A stretch of DNA of 64,000 nucleotides from the NCBI GenBank assembly GCA_934230325.1, contig CAKQEP010000001.1:1-64000 (forward strand), given 5' to 3'. The notes under the pieces were generated by a model. That model was not told where the DNA came from, made no database searches, and worked only from the letters and a program-made list of their open reading frames with translations. The stretch comes from an uncultured Clostridia bacterium (GTDB lineage Bacteria; Bacillota; Clostridia; Christensenellales; CAG-314). A program made the position numbers and the translations under genes. This document shows positions 1 through 7,539 of this stretch, piece after piece; positions within the stretch are counted from its first letter, which is position 1, and each line of letters opens with the position of its first letter.

Positions 1-2
1 TA

Positions 3-2888
3 CCCGTAGAAGGTTTTTGGCAAAAAGCAACGGGTTGGGATAAGCCTTTGACAAACGTAACGGAAGATACGACTTTTTCGGCGCAATACGCTTACAACCC
101 CACCGAAGAATCTTTGTTTAAATTCAAACTTAACGCTGACGGAGAGTCTTACTCTATAGCGGCAAAAAAACCGTTAGAAATGAGCGGACAAATCGCACTC
201 CCGACAATATATATGGGTATGCCCGTGACTTCCGTAGCGCAGGGAGGGTTTAGATATGCAGGTATAGAAGGTCTGTATATCCCAAATTCTTATAGAATCA
301 TTTACGCGCAAGCATTTCAAGGTTGCGGTAGTCTTGCCGAAATAAGGATAGCGGAAGGACTCAAAGAGATTTATGCCGCCGCATTTGAAGGTATCGGCGT
401 ATGGACGACCTTTGCATTGCCCGCGTCGCTTGACAATATTCACGAATTTTCTATTTGCGGTACTATATTTGGCGGCATGGAAGAATATCAGTGGCTTGAC
501 CCCGAGTATGACGCAGACAAAATCAACGCAATAAACAACTACAAAATCACCGTTGCTCCAAACGGCGCATACGTTTGGGATGAAGAAAACAAAATTTTGC
601 TTTCCGCAGACGGCAAAACTTTGGTTACCGGTAGTCCGATAAGGGAAGTGCTTAACGTTCCCGCAACGGTAGAAAAAATTTACGGCGAAGCGTTTCTTAA
701 AAGCACCGTTAAAACCGTCAATATTCTCGGTAACGTAAAGTCCATAGGCGGCGCAGCATTTAACGAGTGCGCTTCTTTGGCAAACTTTAACATCGAGGGT
801 AGCGTCGAGCGTTATGAAGATTGTCAAGACTATCAAACAATGCTTGAAAACGACGGTATCACTTACAACATCAACGGCGTATTCCACAACGCAGGTATCG
901 TTGATATTGCTCTCAAAGGCGTCAAATACATAGGCGCAGGCACTTTCACTTGGAACTACAAAATCAATTCAATCGCTATCGATACTACGGTAGAAAGTAT
1001 TCACCGCGAAGCATTTAGCAATGAGTGCCCTACGGAAAAAGCAGAAAACTGGAGTACGACGCAAGGCGTACCGAGTTATGGAGTACAGAGTTTTGGCTAT
1101 ATAGGCGCAACTCCCGACAGCGACGGCCGCACTTGGAACAACGCTCGCACAATTTATATCGACAACGGCAAAGCAATCATTTCTAAAGGCACGGGCATTA
1201 ACGGCGGCGATACTTTCCTGTATTACGCGCAAAACGTAGCGGGAGAAGAGTATTCTATCCCCGCAGGCGTGACCACTCTCGTTTCCGGCTCTTTCAAAAG
1301 CGTAAGATTTGTACGTACTCTCACCATACCCGAAGGCGTAGAAATAATACCCGTATACTTTGCGATGGACTCTAATCTCAAAGTGGTCAATATTCCCGCA
1401 AGCGTCAAAGGTTTCACCAACACGTTTGACACTCCGCTCGGCACTTGGCACAATGTTTCTATGTGGGGCGGTTACGGCGCGTTTTGCGGCGTGGATTTGG
1501 ATCAAATCAACTTTGCTCCAAATAGCAAACTCGAAAGCATTTGTACAAACACGTTCCTTGCCAAAACGATGAAAGACGACAAAGTAAGCACTTTCACCGT
1601 TCCCGCAAGCGTAAAGACAATAGAAAGTTATGCTGTCGTATACTCCAACTTAAAACAATTTATAGTGGAAGAAGGCAACACGGTTTATAAAGCAGTGGAC
1701 GGCGTATTGTTTACCGCAGACGGCAAAACGTTGGTATCTTTTCCCAGCGGCAAAGCAAAGGACTTGACCGACGGAGTATACACCGTACCTGCCGGTTGCG
1801 AAATTATTGCACAAGCGGCTTTCAACTGCGTGTTTGACCTCAAAAAGGTAGTAATGGGCGCAGACGTAAAAGTCATATCCGTCGCCGCTTTCAACAACTG
1901 CTATAGGGCGGAATACAATCAAGAAACGTGGGAACAAATCGGCGAAAGAGGCATTGAGGAAATTGTTTTCACGGGAGAACTTAGCAAAATAGAGCAAAGC
2001 GCCTTTAATGATATGAAATTGCTCAAAAAGGTTACTTTTGTAGGCGCTGCTCCCGAGTTGGTTTATAACAACGACGAAAAATACTTTGGCACTTCTCGTT
2101 TTATATTCGGTTACGAAGACTGGGAAACAAGTTCGGAAGTGATGTTCAGCAACCTTAAATTCGATGTCCCCGACGCGCGTATCATGGAGTACTATGAAAA
2201 GTTTACCGCATACAGCGCGATATACGCACAAGGTTTTGACCAAGAAAAACTTGTCAAAGTTACTTACAACTTCGATACCAAAGGCGGCGCGACAATGGAG
2301 TCGGTCAATGAAGTAAAAATAGAAAAAATGCCTGTCCCGACAAAGGAAAACGCATATTTCTGGGGTTGGTATTTGACCGACGGCAGCGCGGACGGCAACT
2401 GGGGAGATATGGTAAACTTCCCGTATATGTACAAAGACGGCGCAGAAGTTACGCTTTTTGCAAGATGGGAAAAGCAAGCGAAAGAAACGGGCGATATGGG
2501 TATCTGGTCGGTAGAACTCAAAGCGGGCGAGTACAAAAAAGTCAACTTTAAGTTAGGCGCTTTCACTTATCTGTATTTTACCGCTCCCGTAGATTGCAAA
2601 GTCCAACTTACCGGCACGGAATGTTTGACAGGTTATGAATTCTTCTTTTTAGACGCACCCGACGTAGACCTCAAACAAGAAGGCTGGTGGGATCATAATC
2701 GTGAATTCGATTCGGCAGGTAGAGTGACTTTAAAGGCAGGCGAGAGCGTATACTTCTATTGTGTCAACGATGACGAGGAAAAAGGCGACGTTGACCTTTT
2801 TGTCAGCGTAAAAGTCTTTGACATGGACGGCAACGACATGACGCAAGAAGTCGCAAAACTTGCTCCGACCAAAAAAGACGAAGAATAA
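3..2888 (+). CDS. BspA-like leucine-rich-repeat surface protein, 5' end outside window
   Basis: The reading frame is open from the first bases, so the gene begins upstream; the TTG at 48 is internal. The first ~30 residues look like the end of an InlB B-type repeat (GW...L.NVTEDTTFSAQY). Most of the protein is a run of LRR_5/BspA-type repeats with the recurrent pattern IP..V..I...AF..c..L, which in this family form a curved adhesive scaffold on the cell surface. A second InlB/Flg_new-like module lies near residues 750-830 (YNFDTKGG ... FARWE). The C-terminus ends in charged residues (PTKKDEE) with no LPXTG motif or membrane anchor, so the protein is either secreted or anchored through its missing N-terminus. 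A host- or glycan-binding role is inference from the family. Confidence 0.8.
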   Translation, partial: PVEGFWQKATGWDKPLTNVTEDTTFSAQYAYNPTEESLFKFKLNADGESYSIAAKKPLEMSGQIALPTIYMGMPVTSVAQGGFRYAGIEGLYIPNSYRIIYAQAFQGCGSLAEIRIAEGLKEIYAAAFEGIGVWTTFALPASLDNIHEFSICGTIFGGMEEYQWLDPEYDADKINAINNYKITVAPNGAYVWDEENKILLSADGKTLVTGSPIREVLNVPATVEKIYGEAFLKSTVKTVNILGNVKSIGGAAFNECASLANFNIEGSVERYEDCQDYQTMLENDGITYNINGVFHNAGIVDIALKGVKYIGAGTFTWNYKINSIAIDTTVESIHREAFSNECPTEKAENWSTTQGVPSYGVQSFGYIGATPDSDGRTWNNARTIYIDNGKAIISKGTGINGGDTFLYYAQNVAGEEYSIPAGVTTLVSGSFKSVRFVRTLTIPEGVEIIPVYFAMDSNLKVVNIPASVKGFTNTFDTPLGTWHNVSMWGGYGAFCGVDLDQINFAPNSKLESICTNTFLAKTMKDDKVSTFTVPASVKTIESYAVVYSNLKQFIVEEGNTVYKAVDGVLFTADGKTLVSFPSGKAKDLTDGVYTVPAGCEIIAQAAFNCVFDLKKVVMGADVKVISVAAFNNCYRAEYNQETWEQIGERGIEEIVFTGELSKIEQSAFNDMKLLKKVTFVGAAPELVYNNDEKYFGTSRFIFGYEDWETSSEVMFSNLKFDVPDARIMEYYEKFTAYSAIYAQGFDQEKLVKVTYNFDTKGGATMESVNEVKIEKMPVPTKENAYFWGWYLTDGSADGNWGDMVNFPYMYKDGAEVTLFARWEKQAKETGDMGIWSVELKAGEYKKVNFKLGAFTYLYFTAPVDCKVQLTGTECLTGYEFFFLDAPDVDLKQEGWWDHNREFDSAGRVTLKAGESVYFYCVNDDEEKGDVDLFVSVKVFDMDGNDMTQEVAKLAPTKKDEE

Positions 2889-2975
2889 CCGTCTTTAAAC
2901 AACGGCAATATCGTTGTTGGCCTTACCAAACCTATCAAAAAGATTTTCTGTTATCTATTTGATTTTTTTCTCCTT

Positions 2976-3012
2976 GCATTACCCTTTCCGAATAAGACGG
3001 AAAGGGTAATGC
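2976..3012. terminator. Strong hairpin after the LRR gene
   Basis: A perfect 15-bp stem (2976-2990 with 2998-3012) closes a 7-base loop. There is no clear T-tract on the + side, but there is a T-rich run on its left. It probably ends the LRR transcript. Confidence 0.6.
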
Positions 3013-3143
3013 TATGTTTGTAATAGTATGTAGATAGTTAAACGCCTATATCAAATTTAAATTTTTATCGATACAAAAAAACTATCCTGTACTAAAAACA
3101 AAGCCATAGCAATATATTATATCGTGATACGGAGGTATTTTGT

Positions 3144-3536
3144 ATGAGTAACGGCGTAACGGCGACGGCAACAAGCGGTCAAAACAAAATAAAAACGATA
3201 TTGAAATCGGCTTTGCTTTCCTTTGTGTTTTCTCTCGTGTTTGTTTTGGTTTTTGCTTTGATAGTAAAACTTACTAATATCGGCGAGGGCGCGATAGGCA
3301 TTGTAAATCAGGCGATAAAAATCGTAAGCGTTTTTTTGGGCGTGTTGTTTAGCGTAAAGGAACGCGGCGGTTGGTTTTTAAACGGGTTGTGCGGCGGCGT
3401 TTTGTATGCCGTGATTGCGTTTTTTGTGTTTTCTTTTGTGGGCGGACAGTTTAACTGGAGCAATTTGTTTATCGATATAGGCGTCAGCGGCGCAGTGGGA
3501 ATTTTGGCGGCTCTTTTGGCGGCAGGAAAAAAATAG
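3144..3536 (+). CDS. TIGR04086-type small membrane protein
   Basis: A 130-residue protein with four hydrophobic segments, at about residues 20-45, 48-68, 76-97 and 103-128, and a short polar N-terminus. It matches the TIGR04086/YrzE type of small integral membrane protein, which in many Clostridia lies between yajC and the SCIFF genes. Here it directly precedes scfA and the secD-secF pair, and no yajC is visible to its left. GGAGG about 8 bases before the ATG supports the start. The biochemical role is unknown. Family assignment rests on size, topology and context. Confidence 0.65.
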   Translation: MSNGVTATATSGQNKIKTILKSALLSFVFSLVFVLVFALIVKLTNIGEGAIGIVNQAIKIVSVFLGVLFSVKERGGWFLNGLCGGVLYAVIAFFVFSFVGGQFNWSNLFIDIGVSGAVGILAALLAAGKK

Positions 3537-3566
3537 ATATTATTTTGATTTTTGACCGCAAAATGC

Positions 3567-3595
3567 TTGAAAAATATTGCGTTTCATATTATAAT
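3567..3595 (+). promoter_or_regulatory. SigA-type promoter of scfA
   Basis: TTGAAA (3567-3572), a 17-base spacer and TATAAT (3590-3595) lie just upstream of the scfA ribosome binding site at 3621. Confidence 0.7.
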
Positions 3596-3631
3596 AACTC
3601 GGTAGATAAAAAATCCTATCGGAGGTGTAAT

Positions 3632-3799
3632 ATGAAACACATTAAAACAGTGGCAGAGCCAAAACTTAATCAGGTCAAAAACTCTACCGGTTGCGGTGAG
3701 TGCCGCAGTAGTTGTCAATCCGCTTGCAAAACAAGTTGCACGGTAGGCAATCAAGTTTGCGAACAAAAAGTAAAAGTACTTATCAAAACGCAAAAATAA
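3632..3799 (+). CDS. scfA: SCIFF ranthipeptide precursor (six cysteines in forty-five)
   Basis: A 55-residue peptide with cysteines at 21, 24, 28, 32, 36 and 43 in the pattern CGEC-x3-C-x3-C-x3-C-x6-C, and the SCIFF core SCQSACKTSC followed by TVGNQ. SCIFF peptides are nearly universal in Clostridia and are modified by the adjacent radical SAM enzyme to form Cys-to-Thr thioether bonds (ranthipeptides); the mature role is unsettled, with quorum-sensing-like functions proposed. The ATG at 3632 follows GGAGGT at 3621-3626. An upstream in-frame ATG at 3545 is rejected because the promoter and ribosome binding site lie inside that extension. The gene has its own promoter, and an intrinsic terminator separates it from the maturase. 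Confidence 0.95.
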   Translation: MKHIKTVAEPKLNQVKNSTGCGECRSSCQSACKTSCTVGNQVCEQKVKVLIKTQK

Positions 3800-3810
3800 A
3801 TACGACTTGC

Positions 3811-3841
3811 AAAAAAGGCAGTCTATATGACTGCTTTTTTT
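3811..3841 (+). terminator. Intrinsic terminator between scfA and scfB
   Basis: Stem GCAGTC/GACTGC with a 5-base loop is followed by seven Ts and preceded by six As. It sits 14 bases before scfB, so the maturase is probably made by read-through at a lower level than its peptide substrate. Confidence 0.85.
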
Positions 3842-3854
3842 ACGATTTTAAAAA

Positions 3855-5171
3855 ATGGTACACAGTTTTTGTATTGACAATCGATATTATCTTTATGACG
3901 TAGAAAGCGGCAACTTGTACAACGTGGACAAGTTGACTTTTGACGTATTCAACGGCAAAACCGACGGGTACGCCGCCGCCGACGTAAAAGAGGTGCAGGA
4001 GGAGCTGGACTATCTCAAAACGCACGATTTGTTGTTTTGTAAGGGGCAGGAAGCGTCCGCCGACAAATCCGACGTCATAAAAAGTATGTGCTTGCACTTG
4101 AGCCACGATTGCAATTTGCGTTGCAAGTATTGTTTTGCGGACGAAGGAGCATATCACGGCGCAAGGGAAAATATGCCTTTAAGAGTCGCAAAAAAAGCTA
4201 TAGATTTTTTGATTGCCAACAGCGGACACATTAAAAATCTCGAAGTTGACTTTTTTGGCGGCGAGCCGCTCATGAATTTTGACGTTCTTAAAAAGACGGT
4301 AGAGTACGCGAAACAAAAGGTTGCGCAAGCAGGGAAGGAAATCAAATTTACCACCACGACAAACGGAATTTTGCTAAACGACGAAATCAGCGATTATCTT
4401 AATCGCGAAATGGACAACGTTGTATTGAGCCTTGACGGGAGAAAGGAAGTTCACGACGCCGCAAGACCTACCCCAAACGGAAAGGGCAGTTTTGACCTCG
4501 TGATGGACAAGTTTAAACATTTTCGCGCTTTGAGAGGGGACAAAAGTTACTTTATCAGAGGGACTTTTACACACGACAACCTTGATTTTTGCGACGACGT
4601 TTTGTTTATGGCGGACAACTTTGACCAAGTTTCGGTCGAACCGGTGGTTTTGCCCGATAGCCACAAAATGGCGCTAAAACAGGAAGATTTGCCCGTTTTG
4701 TTCGAGCAGTACCAAAAACTCGCAAAAGAATACGTCGAAAGAAGAAAAGACGCAGACAAATGGTTTGGATTTTTCCACTTTAACGTAGATTTGTTAAACG
4801 GTCCTTGTCTAAAAAAACGCATGATGGGGTGCGGCGCGGGTTGTTCGTACGTTGCGGTCACGCCAAACGGCGACGTTTATCCATGCCATCAGTTTGCGGG
4901 AGAAAATGAGTTTTTGTTGGGCAACGTCTTTGACGGCAAACTAAATAACGATTTGCGCAAAACTTTTATGCAGTCAAATATGCTCTCAAAACCGCTTTGC
5001 AAAGACTGTTGGGCAAAATACCATTGTAGCGGCGGTTGCGCGGCAAATGCGTTGCATTTTAACGGCGATATAAACAAACCTTACGAAATTGCCTGCGCTC
5101 TAATCAAAAAACGTTTGGAATGTTCTTTGTACGTTTATGACCGAGAACACCCCCAACAGGAAAAACACTAA
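3855..5171 (+). CDS. scfB: SCIFF maturase, radical SAM/SPASM protein
   Basis: A 438-residue enzyme expected to install thioether cross-links in ScfA using S-adenosylmethionine. The N-terminal ~75 residues resemble a RiPP precursor recognition element. The radical SAM CxxxCxxC motif is C86, C90, C93 (CNLRCKYC), followed by the GGEP motif at 135-138. The C-terminal SPASM region carries C318, C326, C330, C344, C382, C385, C391, C395 and C414, enough for two auxiliary iron-sulfur clusters, with the family signature CKDCWAKYHCSGGC. Length and motif spacing fit the family. The ATG has no strong ribosome binding site, and the terminator just before it should further limit synthesis. Confidence 0.95.
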   Translation: MVHSFCIDNRYYLYDVESGNLYNVDKLTFDVFNGKTDGYAAADVKEVQEELDYLKTHDLLFCKGQEASADKSDVIKSMCLHLSHDCNLRCKYCFADEGAYHGARENMPLRVAKKAIDFLIANSGHIKNLEVDFFGGEPLMNFDVLKKTVEYAKQKVAQAGKEIKFTTTTNGILLNDEISDYLNREMDNVVLSLDGRKEVHDAARPTPNGKGSFDLVMDKFKHFRALRGDKSYFIRGTFTHDNLDFCDDVLFMADNFDQVSVEPVVLPDSHKMALKQEDLPVLFEQYQKLAKEYVERRKDADKWFGFFHFNVDLLNGPCLKKRMMGCGAGCSYVAVTPNGDVYPCHQFAGENEFLLGNVFDGKLNNDLRKTFMQSNMLSKPLCKDCWAKYHCSGGCAANALHFNGDINKPYEIACALIKKRLECSLYVYDREHPQQEKH

Positions 5172-5198
5172 AAATAATTCAAAATTTTTACCAAATTA

Positions 5199-5227
5199 TT
5201 GACTTATTTGATAAATAATTATATAAT
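5199..5227 (+). promoter_or_regulatory. SigA-type promoter of secD
   Basis: TTGACT (5199-5204), a 17-base spacer and TATAAT (5222-5227) are followed by AAGGAGG about 10 bases before the secD ATG. It separates secDF transcription from the SCIFF genes. Confidence 0.75.
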
Positions 5228-5261
5228 GATAAAGTTAGTTATCGCAAGGAGGCTTTTTTAG

Positions 5262-6584
5262 ATGAACAAATCTAAGTCCATCGTACTTTTGTGCATTGCG
5301 GTTGCTGTGATTTTGTTTGTGGCAGTGTTCACTTTTATGCCGACCACGCTCAAAGCAGGCAACTACGATTATCACTCGCCGGTCAATCAGTTGGCTTATG
5401 CCTACGAGTTGTCAAACGGCAATTACGTCACTTATAAAATAGAAGGCGCGTCCGATAAGGAAAAACTCGACAAAACCCTCGACGTTCTTCAAAAAAGAAT
5501 GCGCCTTATAGAAGAAAGACTCGGCGTCGGCGGCTTTTCTAACGCCGTGCTGTCCGTGTCCGACAACGCTATCAGTATCGATATGCCTGCGGACAAAAAT
5601 ATTTCTATAGACACTATTTTTGGTATTCTCGGTAAACAGGGCGAGTTGGTCATTTCTCTCAAAGAGGACGGCAGCAACCCCATGATACCGTACGACAACG
5701 AAAAAAACGAGTTGTCTTGGGCGGACTGCATCACAAAATGTATCGCTATCTATGACAATTCTTCTTCTAAAGCGTCTTACGGCATCAGTATGACCGTAAA
5801 CGATTTCGGTTTGGAAGCGCTTAAAGCCGGCACTGCGGAAGTGACCAGCAATAGCACGATTTATTTTATCCTCGACGGAAAACCTATCGGCAAACCTTCC
5901 ATATCTTCGCAAATCACAAACAAAACAAATCAGATTACGGGTTTGGAAACTCCTGCAGAAGCCCAAAGATTTTCCATACAATTTATTACCGGAAAATATC
6001 CGCTCAAAATTACAAACACGAGCAATATCCTCACGATAAGCGCCGTTGCCGGCAAAAATGCTTTTGTTGTGTTTGGCGTTGCGCTCGCGGCAATGATTTT
6101 TGCATTTGTAGTGTATTCTATCGTCAAATATCGTCTGTTTGGCGTGGCAATGACGCTGTCTTTGCTTTGCTGTCTGATAATTTTGGCGTTTGCTTACGCT
6201 TACTTGCCGTTGGGACAAGTCGTTTCTATTGCGGCTCTTGCGGGTTTTGCGTTTGCGGTTGCAACGTTTGTGTTGCTCAACCTTGTTTTCGCCGAGTTTG
6301 TGACTCGCCGCTTTGAGTCAAGCGATAAAAAGACTTTTGATACTGCCGTTGCTGAAGCATTCCGCGTGGTGGTCAAACTCGTTCTCGACGTTTGCATACC
6401 TTTGCTTATTGCCGCTATCCTCGTTTGGATAATCGCGTCGGGCGTGGCAGAAGTCATCGCTATGGCTATGGTTTTCGCTTTGGTGATAACGGTATTTTGC
6501 ACTTTGATACTTACCAAAGCAAGTTTCAAAAATCTGCATAACGTTGCGGGTGACAAACACTTTGGTTTTAAGGAGGTAAAATAA
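5262..6584 (+). CDS. secD: Divergent SecD-like translocase accessory protein
   Basis: A 440-residue protein with one N-terminal membrane segment (about 7-27), an extracytoplasmic domain of ~240 residues and about five C-terminal membrane segments from residue ~270: the SecD layout. SecD with SecF normally uses the proton gradient to pull preproteins through SecYEG. Position before secF and after the SCIFF genes matches the standard Clostridia order. The hallmark SecD motif around TM4 (G-x-S/A-V-D-A-N-V-L-I) is not preserved: the corresponding stretch reads AGFAFAVATFVLL, without the Asp or Asn, although LD...LLIAAI downstream still aligns. It may have altered energetics or be partly degenerate. 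Assignment is by topology, context and partial similarity. Confidence 0.8.
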   Translation: MNKSKSIVLLCIAVAVILFVAVFTFMPTTLKAGNYDYHSPVNQLAYAYELSNGNYVTYKIEGASDKEKLDKTLDVLQKRMRLIEERLGVGGFSNAVLSVSDNAISIDMPADKNISIDTIFGILGKQGELVISLKEDGSNPMIPYDNEKNELSWADCITKCIAIYDNSSSKASYGISMTVNDFGLEALKAGTAEVTSNSTIYFILDGKPIGKPSISSQITNKTNQITGLETPAEAQRFSIQFITGKYPLKITNTSNILTISAVAGKNAFVVFGVALAAMIFAFVVYSIVKYRLFGVAMTLSLLCCLIILAFAYAYLPLGQVVSIAALAGFAFAVATFVLLNLVFAEFVTRRFESSDKKTFDTAVAEAFRVVVKLVLDVCIPLLIAAILVWIIASGVAEVIAMAMVFALVITVFCTLILTKASFKNLHNVAGDKHFGFKEVK

Positions 6585-6585
6585 T

Positions 6586-7476
6586 ATGACAAACCTCACA
6601 AAATCATTTAAAACAACCTTGATTGTTTTGCTGGCATTGTGCCTTTTGGGCGTACTTCTTACTTGCGTGTTTGGCGCAAATACTTTTGCAACGCTCGGTA
6701 AGGGACAACAACTCGTCTACAACGTGACGGAACAAGCCGACAATTACGACAACGTTATCGCCGACGTCAAGAGTTTTCTCAAGGAAAAAGGCGCAAAAAC
6801 AATTACCGTTCAAACTTGTAAGACAGATTACAATGACGAAGTGTATTCTTTGGTTTTTAATTTTAAAGCCAAAAACGCAATCGATTCTATGGTAACGGTA
6901 GCGGGCAAACAATGCGCCGTATCTAATATCGACAATCAAAACACCGTCAAAGTAGTCAAACTCGGAGCGGTGGCGTGCGCAAGCGCTATCGTCGTTATTT
7001 TCGGTTACCTTGCTCTCAGATTTTTGAAAAATAACTGGTTGGCAAATTCTCTCGGGTATGTGGTCGTTGTGCTTCTTAATATATTTGCGACCTACGGTCT
7101 TGTTCAAATTTGCGGTTTGTTCGGATATCAATACGACGCAAATATAATGACTGCTTGTTCCTACGTTGTTTTGTTGACCGTTGCTCTTTACGTCGTGTTT
7201 ACCGCTTTGGTGCGCGTAGGTCAAACAGAGAAAAAACTAAATGTGATAGAAGCGATAGAATATGCGCAAAAAACCGCTTTTGCTTCCGTTACGCTTGCGG
7301 CGGTGGTGTTGTTTGTAGGTTTTGTCGTTGCGGCTATTGCGGGCGGCGCAATGTTTACAATAGTATGTTTGCCGTTTGCTTTGGCTACGGCAGTATGCTA
7401 CGTTTCTTACCTGTTTGTTGCTCCTTATATGTTCAAACTTTTGTTGAGCAACACGGAGCAATCCGTCAATAACTAA
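6586..7476 (+). CDS. secF: Divergent SecF-like translocase accessory protein
   Basis: A 296-residue protein with an N-terminal membrane helix (8-30), a ~90-residue external domain and five C-terminal membrane segments, as in SecF. It starts 2 bases after the secD stop with AAGGAGGT upstream, so the two are co-translated partners. The usual SecF motifs (GIDFxGG near the N-terminus, and S-I-N-D-T-V-V-x-F-D-R-I-R-E in TM4) are absent; the equivalent TM4 stretch is SYVVLLTVALYVVFTALV. The helix after it (KTAFASVTLAAVVLFVGF) still follows the SecF pattern. Both partners have lost the same conserved element, which argues for coordinated divergence and not a sequencing error. Confidence 0.78.
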   Translation: MTNLTKSFKTTLIVLLALCLLGVLLTCVFGANTFATLGKGQQLVYNVTEQADNYDNVIADVKSFLKEKGAKTITVQTCKTDYNDEVYSLVFNFKAKNAIDSMVTVAGKQCAVSNIDNQNTVKVVKLGAVACASAIVVIFGYLALRFLKNNWLANSLGYVVVVLLNIFATYGLVQICGLFGYQYDANIMTACSYVVLLTVALYVVFTALVRVGQTEKKLNVIEAIEYAQKTAFASVTLAAVVLFVGFVVAAIAGGAMFTIVCLPFALATAVCYVSYLFVAPYMFKLLLSNTEQSVNN

Positions 7477-7496
7477 AATAAACAATAAACGCAGAT

Positions 7497-7520
7497 ACAG
7501 CCTTCCGCAAGGGAGGCTGT
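7497..7520 (+). terminator. GNRA-capped hairpin between secF and recJ
   Basis: A 10-bp stem (7497-7506 with 7511-7520, one T-G pair) is capped by a GCAA tetraloop. The following bases are only moderately T-rich, so it may be a partial terminator or an mRNA processing or stability element. Confidence 0.55.
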
Positions 7521-7539
7521 TTGGTTATATGGTGTTACG

